A stretch of DNA of 64,000 nucleotides from Enterococcus lacertideformus (GCA_015680865.1 JADAKE010000014.1:68739-132738), one strand, 5' to 3'. Counted from the first letter of the stretch, positions 18,186 to 29,159 are shown. Translations and numbers: made by a program. Notes: generated by a model from the letters alone, not told the origin.

Positions 18186-18231
18186 AAACCTCCATAATTT
18201 GTGTCAAGCGACGCAAATTATGGAGGTTTTT
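18186..18231 (+). terminator. Strong terminator after tandem unit 2
   Basis: Perfect stem AAACCTCCATAATTTG / CAAATTATGGAGGTTT then TTTT. The same place after unit 1 (16710-16745) has only a decayed version. Confidence 0.85.
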
Positions 18232-18837
18232 CAAGTGGAAAAGCGGAAAGAATGGTTAAAAGTATTAAAAATAAGAAGAAATTTCTTGAAAGTCTTAAAA
18301 GTTATTTCGAAAACTGCTGGAAGTTCGCTATTTTTAAAGAGGCTGGGACAAACACCTTTGTTATCAAGGCTTTTCACTGCTTTTTAGTAACAATTAATAG
18401 ACGTGATAGCCAGAACGAATGTGTTGCTAACTGCTTAAAATCTGGACAACGATTTTACTTAGTGTTAAGTAGTCTGTAAAACTAGAGCACAAAATTGTTT
18501 GAATATAGTTGAGGCTTGCATTCTCTTTTTGAAGAAGCTTCCCATAACATTCAAGCTTTCTTTTAATTTTTTTGAGTAGGTATGTTTCAAGGGATTGACT
18601 GAATGATAAAACTTTTTCATGATCTGAGAAATAGTTTAAAAGAGGATTAAACATGTTTATGTGATCATCTAATAAAAACACCTAGAAATTAAACAGTAAG
18701 CTTGTTGAAAGTATGATAAAATACAAAAGAAAGTTTTTTTCGATTCACATTCGATTGATGATTTATCTTAATGAATATTATAGATAAGTGAAACGATTCA
18801 GTGAAATAAAACGAATGCAAAAGGAGAGAACAAAATA
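18232..18837. other. Gene-poor stretch before rbgA
   Basis: About 600 bases without a credible gene. It contains GAGGCTGGGACAAA (18340-18353), a sequence often seen in Gram-positive intergenic repeats, short open frames in several registers with no ribosome binding site, and the leader of rbgA with AAAGGAGAG before its ATG. Confidence 0.5.
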
Positions 18838-19698
18838 ATGACCATCCAATGGTTTCCAGGGCATATGGCAAAAGCCCGACGAGAAGTTTCAGAAAAAATG
18901 AAATATGTAGATATTGTGTTTGAATTGGTGGATGCACGCTTGCCACTATCATCGCGTAATCCCATGCTTGATCAAATCATACAAAAAAAACCACGATTAG
19001 TATTACTAAATAAAGCCGATTTAGCCGATCCAAAACAAACGAAGAAATGGCAGCAATACTTTAACGAACAAGGGCACCAAGCATTAGCCATCACTGCCCA
19101 AGAAAGTAAAGGGATCAAAGCGTTGATACCAGCTGCAAAAGAGGCGCTGAAAGAAAAACGTGCTCGTGACGCAGCACGTGGTATCAAACCACGTGCCATA
19201 AGAGCAATGGTTTTGGGGATTCCTAATGTAGGAAAATCAACATTAATGAACCGACTAGTTGGCAAAAAAATTGCGCAAACAGGAAACAAACCTGGCGTGA
19301 CAAAAGGACAGCAATTGTTGCGCTTAGGTAGTGAACTAGAGTTATTAGATACTCCTGGTATTCTATGGCCAAAATTTGAAGATGAAGAAATTGGTAAAAA
19401 ATTAGCGTTAACAGGTGCAATCAAAGATCAGTTAGTTCATCTAGATGATTTGGCTATCTATGGCTTAGATTTCTTTACTCGTTACTATCCTGGTAAAATT
19501 ACTGAACGTTACCATCTAACTCAAGAAGAAGAACAAAAATTAGCTCCTGAGTTATTGATGGCTATCACTGCTGAGCGAGGCTATAAAGAAGACTACGACC
19601 GTGGCAGTGAAGTGGTTGTATTTGATATTAGACAAGGAAAATTGGGACGATACACGTTAGATCGTTGTGAAGAATTGGGGCAAGAAAACGATGAGTGA
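18838..19698 (+). CDS. rbgA: Ribosome biogenesis GTPase RbgA (YlqF)
   Basis: RbgA drives late 50S subunit maturation. The 286-residue protein has the circularly permuted GTPase order typical of YlqF: G4 LLNKADL (about residues 57-63) precedes G1 [14 protein letters not shown] (about 124-137) and G3 DTPG. It starts [16 protein letters not shown], a family hallmark. The C-terminal helical RNA-binding domain is complete. The stop codon overlaps the start of rnhB by eight bases, so the two are translationally coupled. Confidence 0.96.
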   Translation: MTIQWFPGHMAKARREVSEKMKYVDIVFELVDARLPLSSRNPMLDQIIQKKPRLVLLNKADLADPKQTKKWQQYFNEQGHQALAITAQESKGIKALIPAAKEALKEKRARDAARGIKPRAIRAMVLGIPNVGKSTLMNRLVGKKIAQTGNKPGVTKGQQLLRLGSELELLDTPGILWPKFEDEEIGKKLALTGAIKDQLVHLDDLAIYGLDFFTRYYPGKITERYHLTQEEEQKLAPELLMAITAERGYKEDYDRGSEVVVFDIRQGKLGRYTLDRCEELGQENDE

Positions 19699-20458
19699 AT
19701 CGATACAAAGTATCAAAGAGCAGCTAAAACAAATAAATTCGCTGGCTGATCCAGCTGTTGTTACTTTAAGAAAAGATCAACGAAAAGGGGTGCAACAAGC
19801 TTTGCTTGCTTTTGAAAGACGATTAAAAAAAGAAGCGAGCATACGTGAGAAGTACCTAGAAATGTCAGTATTTGAACAGGCTATTTATGAGCAAGGATAT
19901 GAATGGATCGCAGGGATTGACGAAGTAGGACGTGGCCCCTTAGCAGGACCAGTGGTAGCTGCAGCAGTTATCCTGCCTAAAAATATAGAAATTCTTGGTT
20001 TGAATGACTCCAAACAGTTATCAGAAAAAAAGAGAGTACTGCTATATGACCAAATCCAGCAAAAAGCTATTGCCATAGGAATCGGCATAATTGATGAAGG
20101 AAAAATTGATAAAGTCAATATCTATGAAGCAAGTAAACTGGCAATGATCCAAGCGGTTAACAAACTAGCTGTACAGCCTAGTTATTTGTTGATTGATGCG
20201 ATGGCACTGGATTTACCGATCCCTCAAAAAAAATTGATTAAAGGTGATGCGCGTTCCATATCGATTGCGGCAGCAAGTATTATCGCTAAGGTCTACCGAG
20301 ATGATCTAATGAAAAAATATGACGAACTGTATCCGGGGTATGGATTTAGGAATAATGCCGGTTACGGAACGAAAGAGCACTTAAAGGGATTAGCACAAAA
20401 AGGAATTACGCCAATCCATCGCCGTTCTTTTTCTCCTGTGAAAAATTATTTACTTTAA
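19691..20458 (+). CDS. rnhB: Ribonuclease HII
   Basis: Cleaves RNA in RNA-DNA hybrids and removes misincorporated ribonucleotides. The 255-residue protein has [22 protein letters not shown] (catalytic Asp-Glu), [20 protein letters not shown] and [14 protein letters not shown], all intact. The N-terminal 70-residue extension is usual in Firmicutes RNase HII. The ATG at 19691 overlaps the end of rbgA. Confidence 0.96.
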   Translation: MSESIQSIKEQLKQINSLADPAVVTLRKDQRKGVQQALLAFERRLKKEASIREKYLEMSVFEQAIYEQGYEWIAGIDEVGRGPLAGPVVAAAVILPKNIEILGLNDSKQLSEKKRVLLYDQIQQKAIAIGIGIIDEGKIDKVNIYEASKLAMIQAVNKLAVQPSYLLIDAMALDLPIPQKKLIKGDARSISIAAASIIAKVYRDDLMKKYDELYPGYGFRNNAGYGTKEHLKGLAQKGITPIHRRSFSPVKNYLL

Positions 20459-20465
20459 AACAAAT

Positions 20466-20514
20466 GATCGCCTCTTACATATTTTATTTAAAAGAAAATG
20501 AGAGGCGGTTTTAG
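20466..20514 (+). terminator. Hairpin between rnhB and dprA
   Basis: ATCGCCTCTTA pairs with TGAGAGGCGGT, followed by TTTT. The 3' arm overlaps the ribosome binding site of dprA, so it may attenuate rather than fully end transcription. Confidence 0.5.
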
Positions 20515-20517
20515 CGA

Positions 20518-21375
20518 ATGAATAAAATAGAAAGTTTTTTACTTAAATTAGCTTACGTAAAAGGAATCAGCAGTCAAGGGAAATGGGCAGTCGTGCAAAC
20601 CTTGTTACAAATGAAAAGAGAAGAATTTTTTTGCAATGAAATCATGGATATTGCGAAAATTCATCGTTATCGAGAAAAATTTCAAAGAAGTTGGCAACAA
20701 ATCAATCAGAATTGGCCTGATATTAAAAAGTCTTCGTCTTTTATTACTTGTATCGATTCACGCTATCCACCACAACTACTTCATCTTGCTTTTCCGCCGA
20801 TTGTTTTATTTTATTCTGGTGATCTTTCTTTACTTGAGAAAAAAATGATTAGCGTAGTGGGAGGAATAGACACTTCAGTATTAGCAAAAAAGGTCGTCCA
20901 TCATTTACTTTTTCCTGTCATTGAAGCTGACTATATCATTGTCAGCGGCTGTGCGAAGGGAATTGATACATATGCCCATCAGGCTGCGCTGAAGTATTCT
21001 GGAAAAACAGTTGCAGTTATTGGTACGGGGATACAGAACGTTTATCCAAAAGAAAATCAAGGTCTGCAAGAAGAAATTGGTAAAAAGCATCTTTTGCTTA
21101 GTGAATATCCACCAAATGAAGGGCCAAAGCCATATCAATTTCCCATGAGAAATCGAATTATTGCTGCTTTGTCTCAAGGAACCTGTGTCATTGAAGCAAA
21201 AAAGAAAAGTGGTTCGTTGATTACTGCGCATCAAGCATTAGAAATTGGTTGTACCGTTTTTTCTGTACCGGGAAATATTTTAACAGAACACTCGATTGGT
21301 TCGCATCAATTGATTCAAGATGGTGCAGTTTGTGTGATTTCTGGACAAGATTTATTACTAGAATTGAAAGAATAA
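20518..21375 (+). CDS. dprA: DNA processing protein DprA
   Basis: DprA loads RecA onto incoming single-stranded DNA in transformation. The 285-residue protein has the Rossmann-like core: SVVGGIDTS, VSGCAKGIDTYAHQAAL, AVIGTGIQNVYPKEN, FPMRNRIIAALS and SGSLITAHQALEIG. It lacks a long C-terminal winged helix, as is common in cocci. No damage is seen. Presence of dprA alone does not prove competence. Confidence 0.94.
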   Translation: MNKIESFLLKLAYVKGISSQGKWAVVQTLLQMKREEFFCNEIMDIAKIHRYREKFQRSWQQINQNWPDIKKSSSFITCIDSRYPPQLLHLAFPPIVLFYSGDLSLLEKKMISVVGGIDTSVLAKKVVHHLLFPVIEADYIIVSGCAKGIDTYAHQAALKYSGKTVAVIGTGIQNVYPKENQGLQEEIGKKHLLLSEYPPNEGPKPYQFPMRNRIIAALSQGTCVIEAKKKSGSLITAHQALEIGCTVFSVPGNILTEHSIGSHQLIQDGAVCVISGQDLLLELKE

Positions 21376-21399
21376 CACGTTATTTCTCATTTGCTTTTC

Positions 21400-21428
21400 T
21401 TGACAAACGTTTTCTGAATGGATATGAT
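21400..21428 (+). promoter_or_regulatory. Promoter of topA
   Basis: TTGACA (21400-21405), 17-base spacer, TATGAT (21423-21428), 70 bases before the topA start. Confidence 0.7.
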
Positions 21429-21497
21429 AAGCTACGATTTGTATGAGTCCTCTTATATATAGTAGGAATACGTAAATGGAAAGGAGTCCATTCAGTA

Positions 21498-23585
21498 ATG
21501 GCATATAAATATTTAGTGATCGTTGAATCACCAGCAAAGGCCAAAACTATTGAAAAGTATCTTGGTCGTAATTATAAAGTAATGGCCAGCGTTGGTCATA
21601 TACGAGATTTACCTAAAAGTAAAATGGGGATTGATCTTGAAAACAACTATGAACCTCATTATATTTCTATTCGAGGAAAAGGCGATGTGATAAAAAGTCT
21701 AAAATCAGCAGCAAAAAAAGCGCAAAAAGTCTATCTTGCAAGTGACCCAGATAGAGAAGGGGAAGCAATTGCTTGGCATTTAGCCTATTTACTAGGTTTA
21801 GATTTAACAGAAAAAAATCGTGTGGTTTTTAATGAGATTACTAAAGATGCTGTGAAAGCGGCGTTCAAAGACCCGCGTACGATTGATATTGATTTAGTGG
21901 ATGCCCAACAAGCACGACGCGCATTAGATCGTTTGGTGGGATACTCGATCAGTCCAATCTTGTGGCGGAAAGTCAAGAAAGGATTAAGTGCTGGAAGAGT
22001 GCAATCCATTGCCTTAAAAATCATCATTGATCGTGAGAAAGAAATCCGAGAATTTATTCCAGAAGAGTATTGGAGTATTGATGGAAACTTCAAGAAAGCC
22101 CGTAAAAAATTCAAAGCAAACTTCTGGGGGATAGACGGCAAGAAGAAAAAATTGCCTGATGCCCAATCTGTGAAAGAAGTAACTGAACGAATCAATGGAG
22201 CAGATTTTAAGGTTCAAAAAGTGGAAAAGAAAGAACGAAAAAGAAATCCAGCAAATCCATTTACAACGAGTAATCTGCAACAAGAAGCGGCAAGAAAGTT
22301 AAACTTTAGAACTCGTAAAACAATGATGGTCGCTCAACAGTTGTATGAAGGGATTTCTTTAGGAAAACAAGGAACTGTCGGTTTGATTACGTATATGCGT
22401 ACAGATTCGACGCGAATCGCTGAAACATCCAAAGCCGAGGCGGCTACATTTATTGAAGAAACCTATGGAAAAGAGTTTTCTAGCCACACTCAACGGAAAT
22501 CGAAGAATGCTCAAGGAGCGCAAGATGCTCATGAGGCAGTTCGTCCAACTAGTGTTTTACGAACGCCAGAAGAAATCAAACAATATTTAGATAAAGACCA
22601 ATTGAAACTATATACTCTGATTTGGTCAAGATTTGTCGCTAGTCAAATGACACCAGCTATTTTAGATACCATGAAAGTCACTTTGGAACAAAATGGTGTC
22701 ATTTTTATTGCAAATGGTTCAAAAGTAAAATTCAAAGGGTTTATGCAAGTATATGTAGAAGGTGGAGATGACGGTAAAGAAGATAAAGAAAATAAAGAAA
22801 ATATCTTACCTGAACTAACAGAAGGCGATATCGTCCAATCTATTGATATTGAGCCAAAACAACATTTTACTCAACCACACGCAAGATTCAGTGAAGCGAC
22901 CTTGATTCGTGCGTTGGAGGAAAATGGTGTAGGACGTCCTTCTACTTATGCTCCAACTCTTGACACAATCCAACGACGCTATTACGTCAAATTGACGCAA
23001 AAACGTTTTGAACCAACAGAGCTTGGTGAAATCGTCAATTCATTGATTTGCGATTTCTTACCTCAAATCGTTGATATCCATTTTACCGCTGAAATGGAAG
23101 GGGATCTGGATAAAATCGAAGAAGGGAAAGAAGCTTGGATTGAAGTAGTTGATCGTTTCTACAAACCATTTGAGAAAGAATTAACCAATGCGGAAGAGAA
23201 AATTGAAAAGATCCAAATCAAAGATGAGCCAGCTGGATTTGACTGTGACATCTGTGGACATCCAATGGTTATAAAATTAGGAAAGTATGGTAAATTTTAC
23301 GCATGTAGTAATTTTCCTGACTGTAGAAACACCAAACCAATTGTGAAAGAGATTGGCGTGACTTGTCCAATTTGTCATGAAGGACAGGTAATTGAACGTA
23401 AATCTAAGAAAAATCGAATCTTTTATGGTTGCTCTCGTTTTCCAGAATGTGAGTTTACTTCTTGGGATAAACCAGTCGGCAGAAATTGTCCAAAATGTGA
23501 TCAGTATTTAGTCGAAAAGAAAGTAAAAGGTGGAAAACAAGTTGTTTGTGTCAATGGTGATTATGAAGAAGACATTCAAAAATAA
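21498..23585 (+). CDS. topA: DNA topoisomerase I
   Basis: Type IA topoisomerase that relaxes negative supercoils. The 695-residue protein has the Toprim domain ([17 protein letters not shown], then [15 protein letters not shown]), the active-site tyrosine in [14 protein letters not shown] and three C-terminal zinc-ribbon motifs ([27 protein letters not shown]). Length and motifs are normal. It has its own promoter and is followed after 19 bases by trmFO, as in other Firmicutes. Confidence 0.97.
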   Translation: MAYKYLVIVESPAKAKTIEKYLGRNYKVMASVGHIRDLPKSKMGIDLENNYEPHYISIRGKGDVIKSLKSAAKKAQKVYLASDPDREGEAIAWHLAYLLGLDLTEKNRVVFNEITKDAVKAAFKDPRTIDIDLVDAQQARRALDRLVGYSISPILWRKVKKGLSAGRVQSIALKIIIDREKEIREFIPEEYWSIDGNFKKARKKFKANFWGIDGKKKKLPDAQSVKEVTERINGADFKVQKVEKKERKRNPANPFTTSNLQQEAARKLNFRTRKTMMVAQQLYEGISLGKQGTVGLITYMRTDSTRIAETSKAEAATFIEETYGKEFSSHTQRKSKNAQGAQDAHEAVRPTSVLRTPEEIKQYLDKDQLKLYTLIWSRFVASQMTPAILDTMKVTLEQNGVIFIANGSKVKFKGFMQVYVEGGDDGKEDKENKENILPELTEGDIVQSIDIEPKQHFTQPHARFSEATLIRALEENGVGRPSTYAPTLDTIQRRYYVKLTQKRFEPTELGEIVNSLICDFLPQIVDIHFTAEMEGDLDKIEEGKEAWIEVVDRFYKPFEKELTNAEEKIEKIQIKDEPAGFDCDICGHPMVIKLGKYGKFYACSNFPDCRNTKPIVKEIGVTCPICHEGQVIERKSKKNRIFYGCSRFPECEFTSWDKPVGRNCPKCDQYLVEKKVKGGKQVVCVNGDYEEDIQK

Positions 23586-23604
23586 AACGAGAAGAGGTTT
23601 TTAA

Positions 23605-24909
23605 TTGAAAACTGTTAATGTTATAGGCGCAGGATTAGCTGGGAGCGATGCGGCATGGCAAATCGCTCAAGCCGGAGTTCCTGTCCGTTTATATGAAATG
23701 CGTCCAGTAAAATCAACTGAGGCACACCATACAAGTAATTTTGCTGAATTAGTATGCTCAAATTCTTTAAGAGGAAATAGTCTAGCAAATGCAGTGGGTT
23801 TGCTAAAAGAAGAAATGCGTCGCTTAAATTCTGTTGTGATCACTTCAGCAGACGAAACAGCCGTCCCAGCAGGGGGCGCTTTAGCGGTTGACCGTGATTC
23901 TTTTTCTGAAACGATTACCCATAAAATAAAAGAACATCCGTTAGTAACAGTAATTAATGAAGAGATCACTGATATCCCTCAAGGTATCACTGTTGTTGCG
24001 ACTGGTCCTTTAACTTCCCATCCATTAGCTGAAAGCATCAAGAAATTTAATGGATCAGATGGCTTTTATTTTTACGATGCAGCAGCACCGATCGTAGATA
24101 AAGCCACGATCAATATGGATAAAGTTTATCTAAAATCACGTTATGATAAAGGTGAGGCGGCTTACTTAAATTGTCCGATGACAGAAGAGGAATTCAAAGC
24201 CTTCCATGAAGCTCTTACTACAGCAGAAGTAGCTGAATTGAAGTCTTTTGAAAAAGAAAAATACTTTGAAGGATGTATGCCTATCGAAGTAATGGCCCAA
24301 CGTGGCTTTAAAACAATGTTATTTGGTCCAATGAAGCCAGTCGGGTTAGAAGATCCTAAAACGTGTAAACGGCCTTATGCTGTCATTCAGTTACGTCAAG
24401 ACAATGCTGCAGCTTCTTTGTATAATATTGTGGGCTTTCAAACTCACTTAAAATGGGGCGAACAAAAACGTGTATTCCGTATGATACCAGGTTTAGAAAA
24501 CGCTGAATTTGTCCGTTATGGTGTTATGCACCGTAATAGTTTCATGAATTCACCAGAATTGCTAAACCCAACCTATCAATCCACAAAACGCGAAGATTTA
24601 TTCTTTGCAGGACAAATGACTGGGGTCGAAGGCTATGTTGAAAGTGCAGCAAGTGGTTTATTGGCAGGAATTAATGCTGCTCGTTTAGCAAAAAATAGTG
24701 AACTAATTGAGTTTCCAAGAGAAACTGCGATTGGCAGTATGGCCTATTATATTACACACGCACAAGGCAAATATTTTCAACCGATGAATGCAAATTATGG
24801 ACTCTTCCCAGAATTACCAGAACGTATTCGCGATAAGAAACTGCGTTACGAAGCCATTGCACAAAGAGCCCTTGCAGCAAACGAACAAATAAAAAAAAGA
24901 ATTACTTGA
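23605..24909 (+). CDS. trmFO: Methylenetetrahydrofolate-tRNA-(uracil-5-)-methyltransferase
   Basis: TrmFO (formerly Gid) makes m5U54 in the T-loop of tRNA using methylene-tetrahydrofolate and FAD. The 434-residue protein begins with a TTG codon behind AGAAGAGG, shows the FAD-binding [19 protein letters not shown] and [11 protein letters not shown], and ends normally. It is probably co-transcribed with topA and ends at a terminator. Confidence 0.96.
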   Translation: MKTVNVIGAGLAGSDAAWQIAQAGVPVRLYEMRPVKSTEAHHTSNFAELVCSNSLRGNSLANAVGLLKEEMRRLNSVVITSADETAVPAGGALAVDRDSFSETITHKIKEHPLVTVINEEITDIPQGITVVATGPLTSHPLAESIKKFNGSDGFYFYDAAAPIVDKATINMDKVYLKSRYDKGEAAYLNCPMTEEEFKAFHEALTTAEVAELKSFEKEKYFEGCMPIEVMAQRGFKTMLFGPMKPVGLEDPKTCKRPYAVIQLRQDNAAASLYNIVGFQTHLKWGEQKRVFRMIPGLENAEFVRYGVMHRNSFMNSPELLNPTYQSTKREDLFFAGQMTGVEGYVESAASGLLAGINAARLAKNSELIEFPRETAIGSMAYYITHAQGKYFQPMNANYGLFPELPERIRDKKLRYEAIAQRALAANEQIKKRIT

Positions 24910-24932
24910 TGAAGTAAGAACTAATTAGATTG

Positions 24933-24967
24933 AAAGAGCATGGGTGTTTGTTCCCTGCTCTTTTTTG
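24933..24967 (+). terminator. Intrinsic terminator after trmFO
   Basis: AAAGAGCATGGG pairs with CCCTGCTCTTT (one bulge), followed by TTTT. Confidence 0.8.
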
Positions 24968-25004
24968 TTAAAAAATTGGCATCAAGCGATTGTCTCTGAT
25001 AAGG

Positions 25005-25067
25005 TTGACAAATGTGATTTTTTCCTTTTTTAACTTCCTATTTGAAGTATTTGACCACATTTGTCAA
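25005..25067. promoter_or_regulatory. 12-base inverted repeat upstream of the xerC operon
   Basis: TTGACAAATGTG (25005-25016) and its exact reverse complement CACATTTGTCAA (25056-25067) are 39 bases apart. The spacing is that of a two-site operator rather than a terminator. Further TTGTC/GACAA motifs follow to 25122. Confidence 0.4.
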
Positions 25068-25107
25068 GATAATTGTCTTAATTGTGAAAAAACTTAGAAA
25101 TATTGGT

Positions 25108-25122
25108 TAAATTCTGACAATT
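25108..25122 (+). promoter_or_regulatory. Possible CodY box upstream of xerC-hslVU-codY
   Basis: TAAATTCTGACAATT matches 11 of 15 positions of the CodY consensus AATTTTCWGAAAATT. CodY is the last gene of the presumed operon, so autoregulation is plausible. Four mismatches keep this tentative. Confidence 0.35.
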
Positions 25123-25184
25123 TATTTGTTTTTTTAATATTGCTGTGCTAAATTTATTTTTGGGATTTAATGGAAGGTGATAAA

Positions 25185-26084
25185 ATGCCAGAACAAATAG
25201 TCGAAGATAAATTTTTGCGTTATTTAATTGTTGAACGTGGTTATTCTGAAAAGACACGAGAAGCGTATCAAGAAGATATTGTTAATTTTAAAGAGTTTCT
25301 CGCAGAATCAGGAGATGATGATTTGTTAAAAGTCAGCCATCTAGATGTGCGAGTATATTTAAGTCACCTTACAGATAAAAGGTATAGCAGAAATTCAATC
25401 AGCCGTAAGATTGCAAGTCTGCGTTCATTTTATCAATACCTTTTAAAAGAAGAACTTGTAGTAGAAAATCCTTTTTCTTACGTACATCTAAAAAAGAAAA
25501 ATTTAAAATTGCCTAAGTTTTTCTATGAGAATGAAATGCAGGCTTTATTCGATAGCATGACAGGTGAGAAACCATTAGATTTAAGAAATCGAGCATTGTT
25601 AGAAATACTTTATGGTTCGGGTATTCGTTTGAGTGAGTGCAGTAACTTAAAAGTAGCAGAAATCGATTTTGAATCGGAAGTAATGTTGATCCATGGAAAA
25701 GGAAATAAAGAACGTTATGCGCCAATAGGCTCATTTGCGCAAGATGCCTTATATGAATATTTCGAGAAAGGGCGAAGCATTCTGATGGGGAAATATCATA
25801 AGGAACATGAATACGTGTTTGTCAATCATCATGGTGAACCAATCACACCAACTGGTATTGAGTATGTGTTGAATCAAATCATCAAAAAAAGTAGTTTGGA
25901 TAGTTCGATCCACCCTCATATGCTTCGTCATACTTTTGCCACGCATTTATTGAATAACGGCGCAGATATGCGAACAGTTCAAGAGTTACTAGGACATGCA
26001 AATTTGTCTACTACACAAATTTATGCCCATGTAACAAAAGAAAGTTTACAAAAAAATTATCGTTCTTTTCATCCAAGAGCATAA
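25185..26084 (+). CDS. xerC: Tyrosine recombinase XerC
   Basis: Resolves chromosome dimers at dif together with a partner recombinase. The 299-residue protein has the N-terminal SAM-like domain (ERGYSEKTREAYQED) and the catalytic set: Arg in YGSGIRLSE, Lys in HGKGNKER, His-Arg in HPHMLRHTFATH, and the nucleophile Tyr in TTQIYAHV. ATG 25185 is chosen because GGAAGGTG (25170-25177) lies ahead of it; the upstream ATG coincides with that site. First gene of a likely xerC-hslV-hslU-codY operon, as in Bacillus. Confidence 0.95.
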   Translation: MPEQIVEDKFLRYLIVERGYSEKTREAYQEDIVNFKEFLAESGDDDLLKVSHLDVRVYLSHLTDKRYSRNSISRKIASLRSFYQYLLKEELVVENPFSYVHLKKKNLKLPKFFYENEMQALFDSMTGEKPLDLRNRALLEILYGSGIRLSECSNLKVAEIDFESEVMLIHGKGNKERYAPIGSFAQDALYEYFEKGRSILMGKYHKEHEYVFVNHHGEPITPTGIEYVLNQIIKKSSLDSSIHPHMLRHTFATHLLNNGADMRTVQELLGHANLSTTQIYAHVTKESLQKNYRSFHPRA

Positions 26085-26121
26085 TAAAAAATGAAGGTTA
26101 AAGTAACTATGAGGAAAAATT

Positions 26122-26670
26122 ATGGTAGAATCACAATTTCATTCAACGACAATTTGTGCCGTTGAAAAAAATGGAAAGTTTGCAATGGCAGGAGATGGCC
26201 AAGTGACAATGGGTGAATCTGTTGTGATGAAAGGCAGTGCGCGAAAAGTTCGTCGAATTTACAATAATGAGGTAATTGTTGGGTTTGCTGGAAGTGTTGC
26301 TGATGCATTTACATTGGAAGAAAAATTTGAAGGTAAACTGAATGAATACAATGGAAATTTACAAAGAGAAGCAGTAGAATTAGCCCAAGAATGGCGTACA
26401 CAACAATCAATGCAAAAACTAGAAGCGATGCTGATCGTGATGAATGAAAAAGAGATGTTATTAGTATCAGGAACCGGTGAAGTCATTGCTCCTGATGATG
26501 GAATCTTAGCAATTGGCTCAGGTGGTAATTTTGCATTGGCTGCTGCTCGAGCAATGAAAAACTATGCCCAAAATGACATGAGTGCAAAAGAAAATGCCGA
26601 AAATGCCCTAAATATTGCAGCAGACATTTGTATCTTTACAAATCATAATATCATTGTAGAAGAACTATAG
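26122..26670 (+). CDS. hslV: ATP-dependent protease subunit HslV (ClpQ)
   Basis: Proteolytic core of the HslUV (ClpYQ) protease. The 182-residue product has the N-terminal nucleophile region [26 protein letters not shown] and ends normally. The sequence is complete with no visible defect, although its ATPase partner gene next door is broken. It starts 38 bases after xerC with a GAGG ribosome binding site. Confidence 0.94.
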   Translation: MVESQFHSTTICAVEKNGKFAMAGDGQVTMGESVVMKGSARKVRRIYNNEVIVGFAGSVADAFTLEEKFEGKLNEYNGNLQREAVELAQEWRTQQSMQKLEAMLIVMNEKEMLLVSGTGEVIAPDDGILAIGSGGNFALAAARAMKNYAQNDMSAKENAENALNIAADICIFTNHNIIVEEL

Positions 26671-26681
26671 AGGTGAAAATA

Positions 26682-28001
26682 ATGGTTGAATTAAAACAAA
26701 CCCCAAGACAAATCGTAAGTGAATTAGATCAATATATTGTTGGCCAACAAGCAGCAAAAAAATCTGTTGATGATTGGGCCAACGGGTGTTGGTAAAACAG
26801 AAATTGCTCGTCTTTTAGCTAAGATTGTCAATGCTCCTTTTGTCAAAGTAGAAGCAACGAAATTTACCGAAGTTGGATATGTGGGTAGAGATGTGGAATC
26901 AATGGTGCGTGATTTAGTCGAAAATGCCATCCAAATCGTTGAAAAAGAGCAATATGGTCGTGTATATGTGAATGCCAAAAAAATGCCGAAAAACGTTTAG
27001 TAAAAGTTCTAGTACCGGGCATTAAAAAGGAACAAAAACAAACAGGTAATCAATTTGAACAAATGATGAATCTTTTCAATGCAACGCAACAAAACGCTAC
27101 AGAACCACAAGAAGATGTTACAGAAGAAATCCGAGTAAATCGTAAGACAGTACTTGAACAGCTACAAAAAGGCTTGCTTGATAATCGTCAAGTAACGATC
27201 GAGGTGGAAGAACAAAAGAAACCTGTCCCAATGATGAACAATGGTTTGGAACAAATGGGCATCGATTTGAATGAAACACTAGGCGCACTGACACCAAAGA
27301 AAAAAATCGAGCGTACCGTAACTGTGAAAGATGCGTTAGAGCTCTTGATAAAAGAAGAATCTGCTAAACTGGTAAAAGATGCAGATATCCATAGTGAGGC
27401 AATCAAATTAGCAGAAGCAAGCGGTATTATTTTTATCGATGAATTCGATAAAATCACTTCTAAATCTCAACAATCTGGTGGAGTATCAAGAGAAGGCGTA
27501 CAAAGAGATATCTTGCCTATCGTCGAAGGTTCCCAAGTAAATACTAAATATGGCACCATTCAAACCGATCATATATTATTTATTGCTTCTGGTGCTTTTC
27601 ACTTGTCAAAACCAAGTGATTTGATCCCAGAATTACAAGGTCGTTTCCCGATTCGGGTTGAATTAGATGATTTAACGGCAGAAGATTTCATTAAAATATT
27701 AACTGAACCAAACAATGCCTTGATTAAGCAATACGTAGCCTTGATTGGAACAGAAAATGTGTCTGTGATCTTTACTAAAGAAGCAATCGAGAAAATTGCT
27801 CAAATTGCCTATGATGTAAACCGTGATACAGACAATATTGGTGCAAGACGTTTGCATACAATACTTGAAAAACTATTAGAAGATTTATTGTTTGAAGCAC
27901 CTGATATGCAAATGGGTGAAATTAAAATTACAGAAGCTTACGTTGAAGAAAAACTGGGATCTATTTTAGCAAATGAGGATTTAAGTCGCTTTATTTTATA
28001 A
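26682..28001 (+). pseudogene. hslU: HslU (ClpY) ATPase subunit, broken
   Basis: HslU unfolds substrates for HslV. The frame starts [28 protein letters not shown], then about 28 residues expected before [12 protein letters not shown] are missing and the frame changes (near 26768). A second shift lies in an A-run near 26980 (7 A instead of the 8 needed for KKNAEKR), giving TAG at 26998. After that the I-domain, Walker B region ([10 protein letters not shown]) and sensor parts continue intact to 28001. Two independent lesions, one a sizeable deletion, make this a true pseudogene. Confidence 0.92.
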
Positions 28002-28016
28002 AATCGGAGGAAGAAA

Positions 28017-28808
28017 ATGACGGATTTATTAACAAAAACCCGCAATATAAACAAACTATTACAACAAAAAAATACTTTTGATGTGCGAGCGGATTTACCT
28101 TATGATAAAATGGCTGATACTTTAGGTGCTATTTTGGATAGTAATGTTTATATCATCAGTAGCGATGGTGTCTTGCTAGGCTACGATGAGCGTCATGATG
28201 TTAACAATGAACGGGTAAAAATGATGTTTGTTGAAAAGCAGTTTCCCGATTCTTATACAGATATAGTTGCTCAATTAAATAAAACTGAGGCAAATATCCC
28301 AATTAGTAGTGAGATGACTGCCTTTCCTTTTGAAGTAAGAGAAAAATACCCTTTTGGTCTGACTACCGCTGTGCCGATTTTTGGAGCTGGGGAGCGCTTA
28401 GGAACCATTATTCTATCAAGGATGGAACAAGTATTTACAGATGAAGATCTAGTATTAGCCGAATATGGCGCAACGGCAGTCGGCATGCAAATTCTTTATC
28501 AAAAATCACGTAGCATAGAAGCTGATGTCAGAAGTACTACTGCTGTACAAATGGCGATAAATACTTTATCTTATAGTGAATTAAAGGCAGTACAAGCGAT
28601 TTTCAAAGCATTAGATGGCGATGAAGGTCGTTTGACTGCATCAAATATTGCCGATAAGATAGGCATCACTCGGTCTGTCATCGTCAATGCCTTACGTAAG
28701 CTAGAATCAGCTGGAATCATTGAGTCCCGCTCTCTAGGAATGAAAGGAACGTATCTGAAAGTTCTAAATTCTCGTTTCAAAGAAGAGTTGACCAAGCATA
28801 ACTATTAA
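28017..28808 (+). CDS. codY: Global regulator CodY
   Basis: GTP- and branched-chain-amino-acid-sensing repressor of nutrient-limitation genes. The 263-residue protein has the N-terminal GAF-like domain and the C-terminal winged helix (LTASNIADKIGITRSVIVNALRKLE). Length is close to the usual 259-262 aa and no defect is visible. It starts 15 bases after hslU with GGAGGAAG, so the hslU lesions could lower its read-through expression by polarity. Confidence 0.96.
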   Translation: MTDLLTKTRNINKLLQQKNTFDVRADLPYDKMADTLGAILDSNVYIISSDGVLLGYDERHDVNNERVKMMFVEKQFPDSYTDIVAQLNKTEANIPISSEMTAFPFEVREKYPFGLTTAVPIFGAGERLGTIILSRMEQVFTDEDLVLAEYGATAVGMQILYQKSRSIEADVRSTTAVQMAINTLSYSELKAVQAIFKALDGDEGRLTASNIADKIGITRSVIVNALRKLESAGIIESRSLGMKGTYLKVLNSRFKEELTKHNY

Positions 28809-28887
28809 ATGGAACTTTTTAGTAGTATTGTATTTGAAAAAACAAAAAAGTAAGAATGGTACAATATTTGTTTTATCTAGAAAGAAC

Positions 28888-28920
28888 GAGCGCCACTTTT
28901 AAAGAGGTGCTTGGTTTTCT
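28888..28920 (+). terminator. Weak terminator after codY
   Basis: AGCGCCACTTT pairs with AAAGAGGTGCT, followed by TTGGTTTTCT. The 240 bases from here to the epimerase gene hold no gene that I can support. Confidence 0.5.
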
Positions 28921-29159
28921 ATTTATAAGAACTAGGAAGATAGCACAAGAAAGCGTATTCTACCCTTCGAATTTGAATACATGATGGTAATAAAAGTGAG
29001 TGACATACCAGAAATAGGACAGGCTCAAAAATTAAAAAGTGTTTAGCTGTGGATAAGACGGATAGTTTGTCTACTTTCATACTTATTGTCGATTTTTTGA
29101 GATGCTGATAATTTTCGTAGCGCTAACTTTTGTTTCGCTTTCTTAACGATGGAGGTAAA

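Noticed and set aside
18199..18479. Two overlapping plus-strand ORFs after tandem unit 2
   Set aside because: They start within the terminator stem, lack ribosome binding sites and overlap each other in different frames; composition is not protein-like.
18427..18681. Minus-strand ORF of 84 codons
   Set aside because: It could be a gene remnant, but no family, start site or conserved neighbour supports it.
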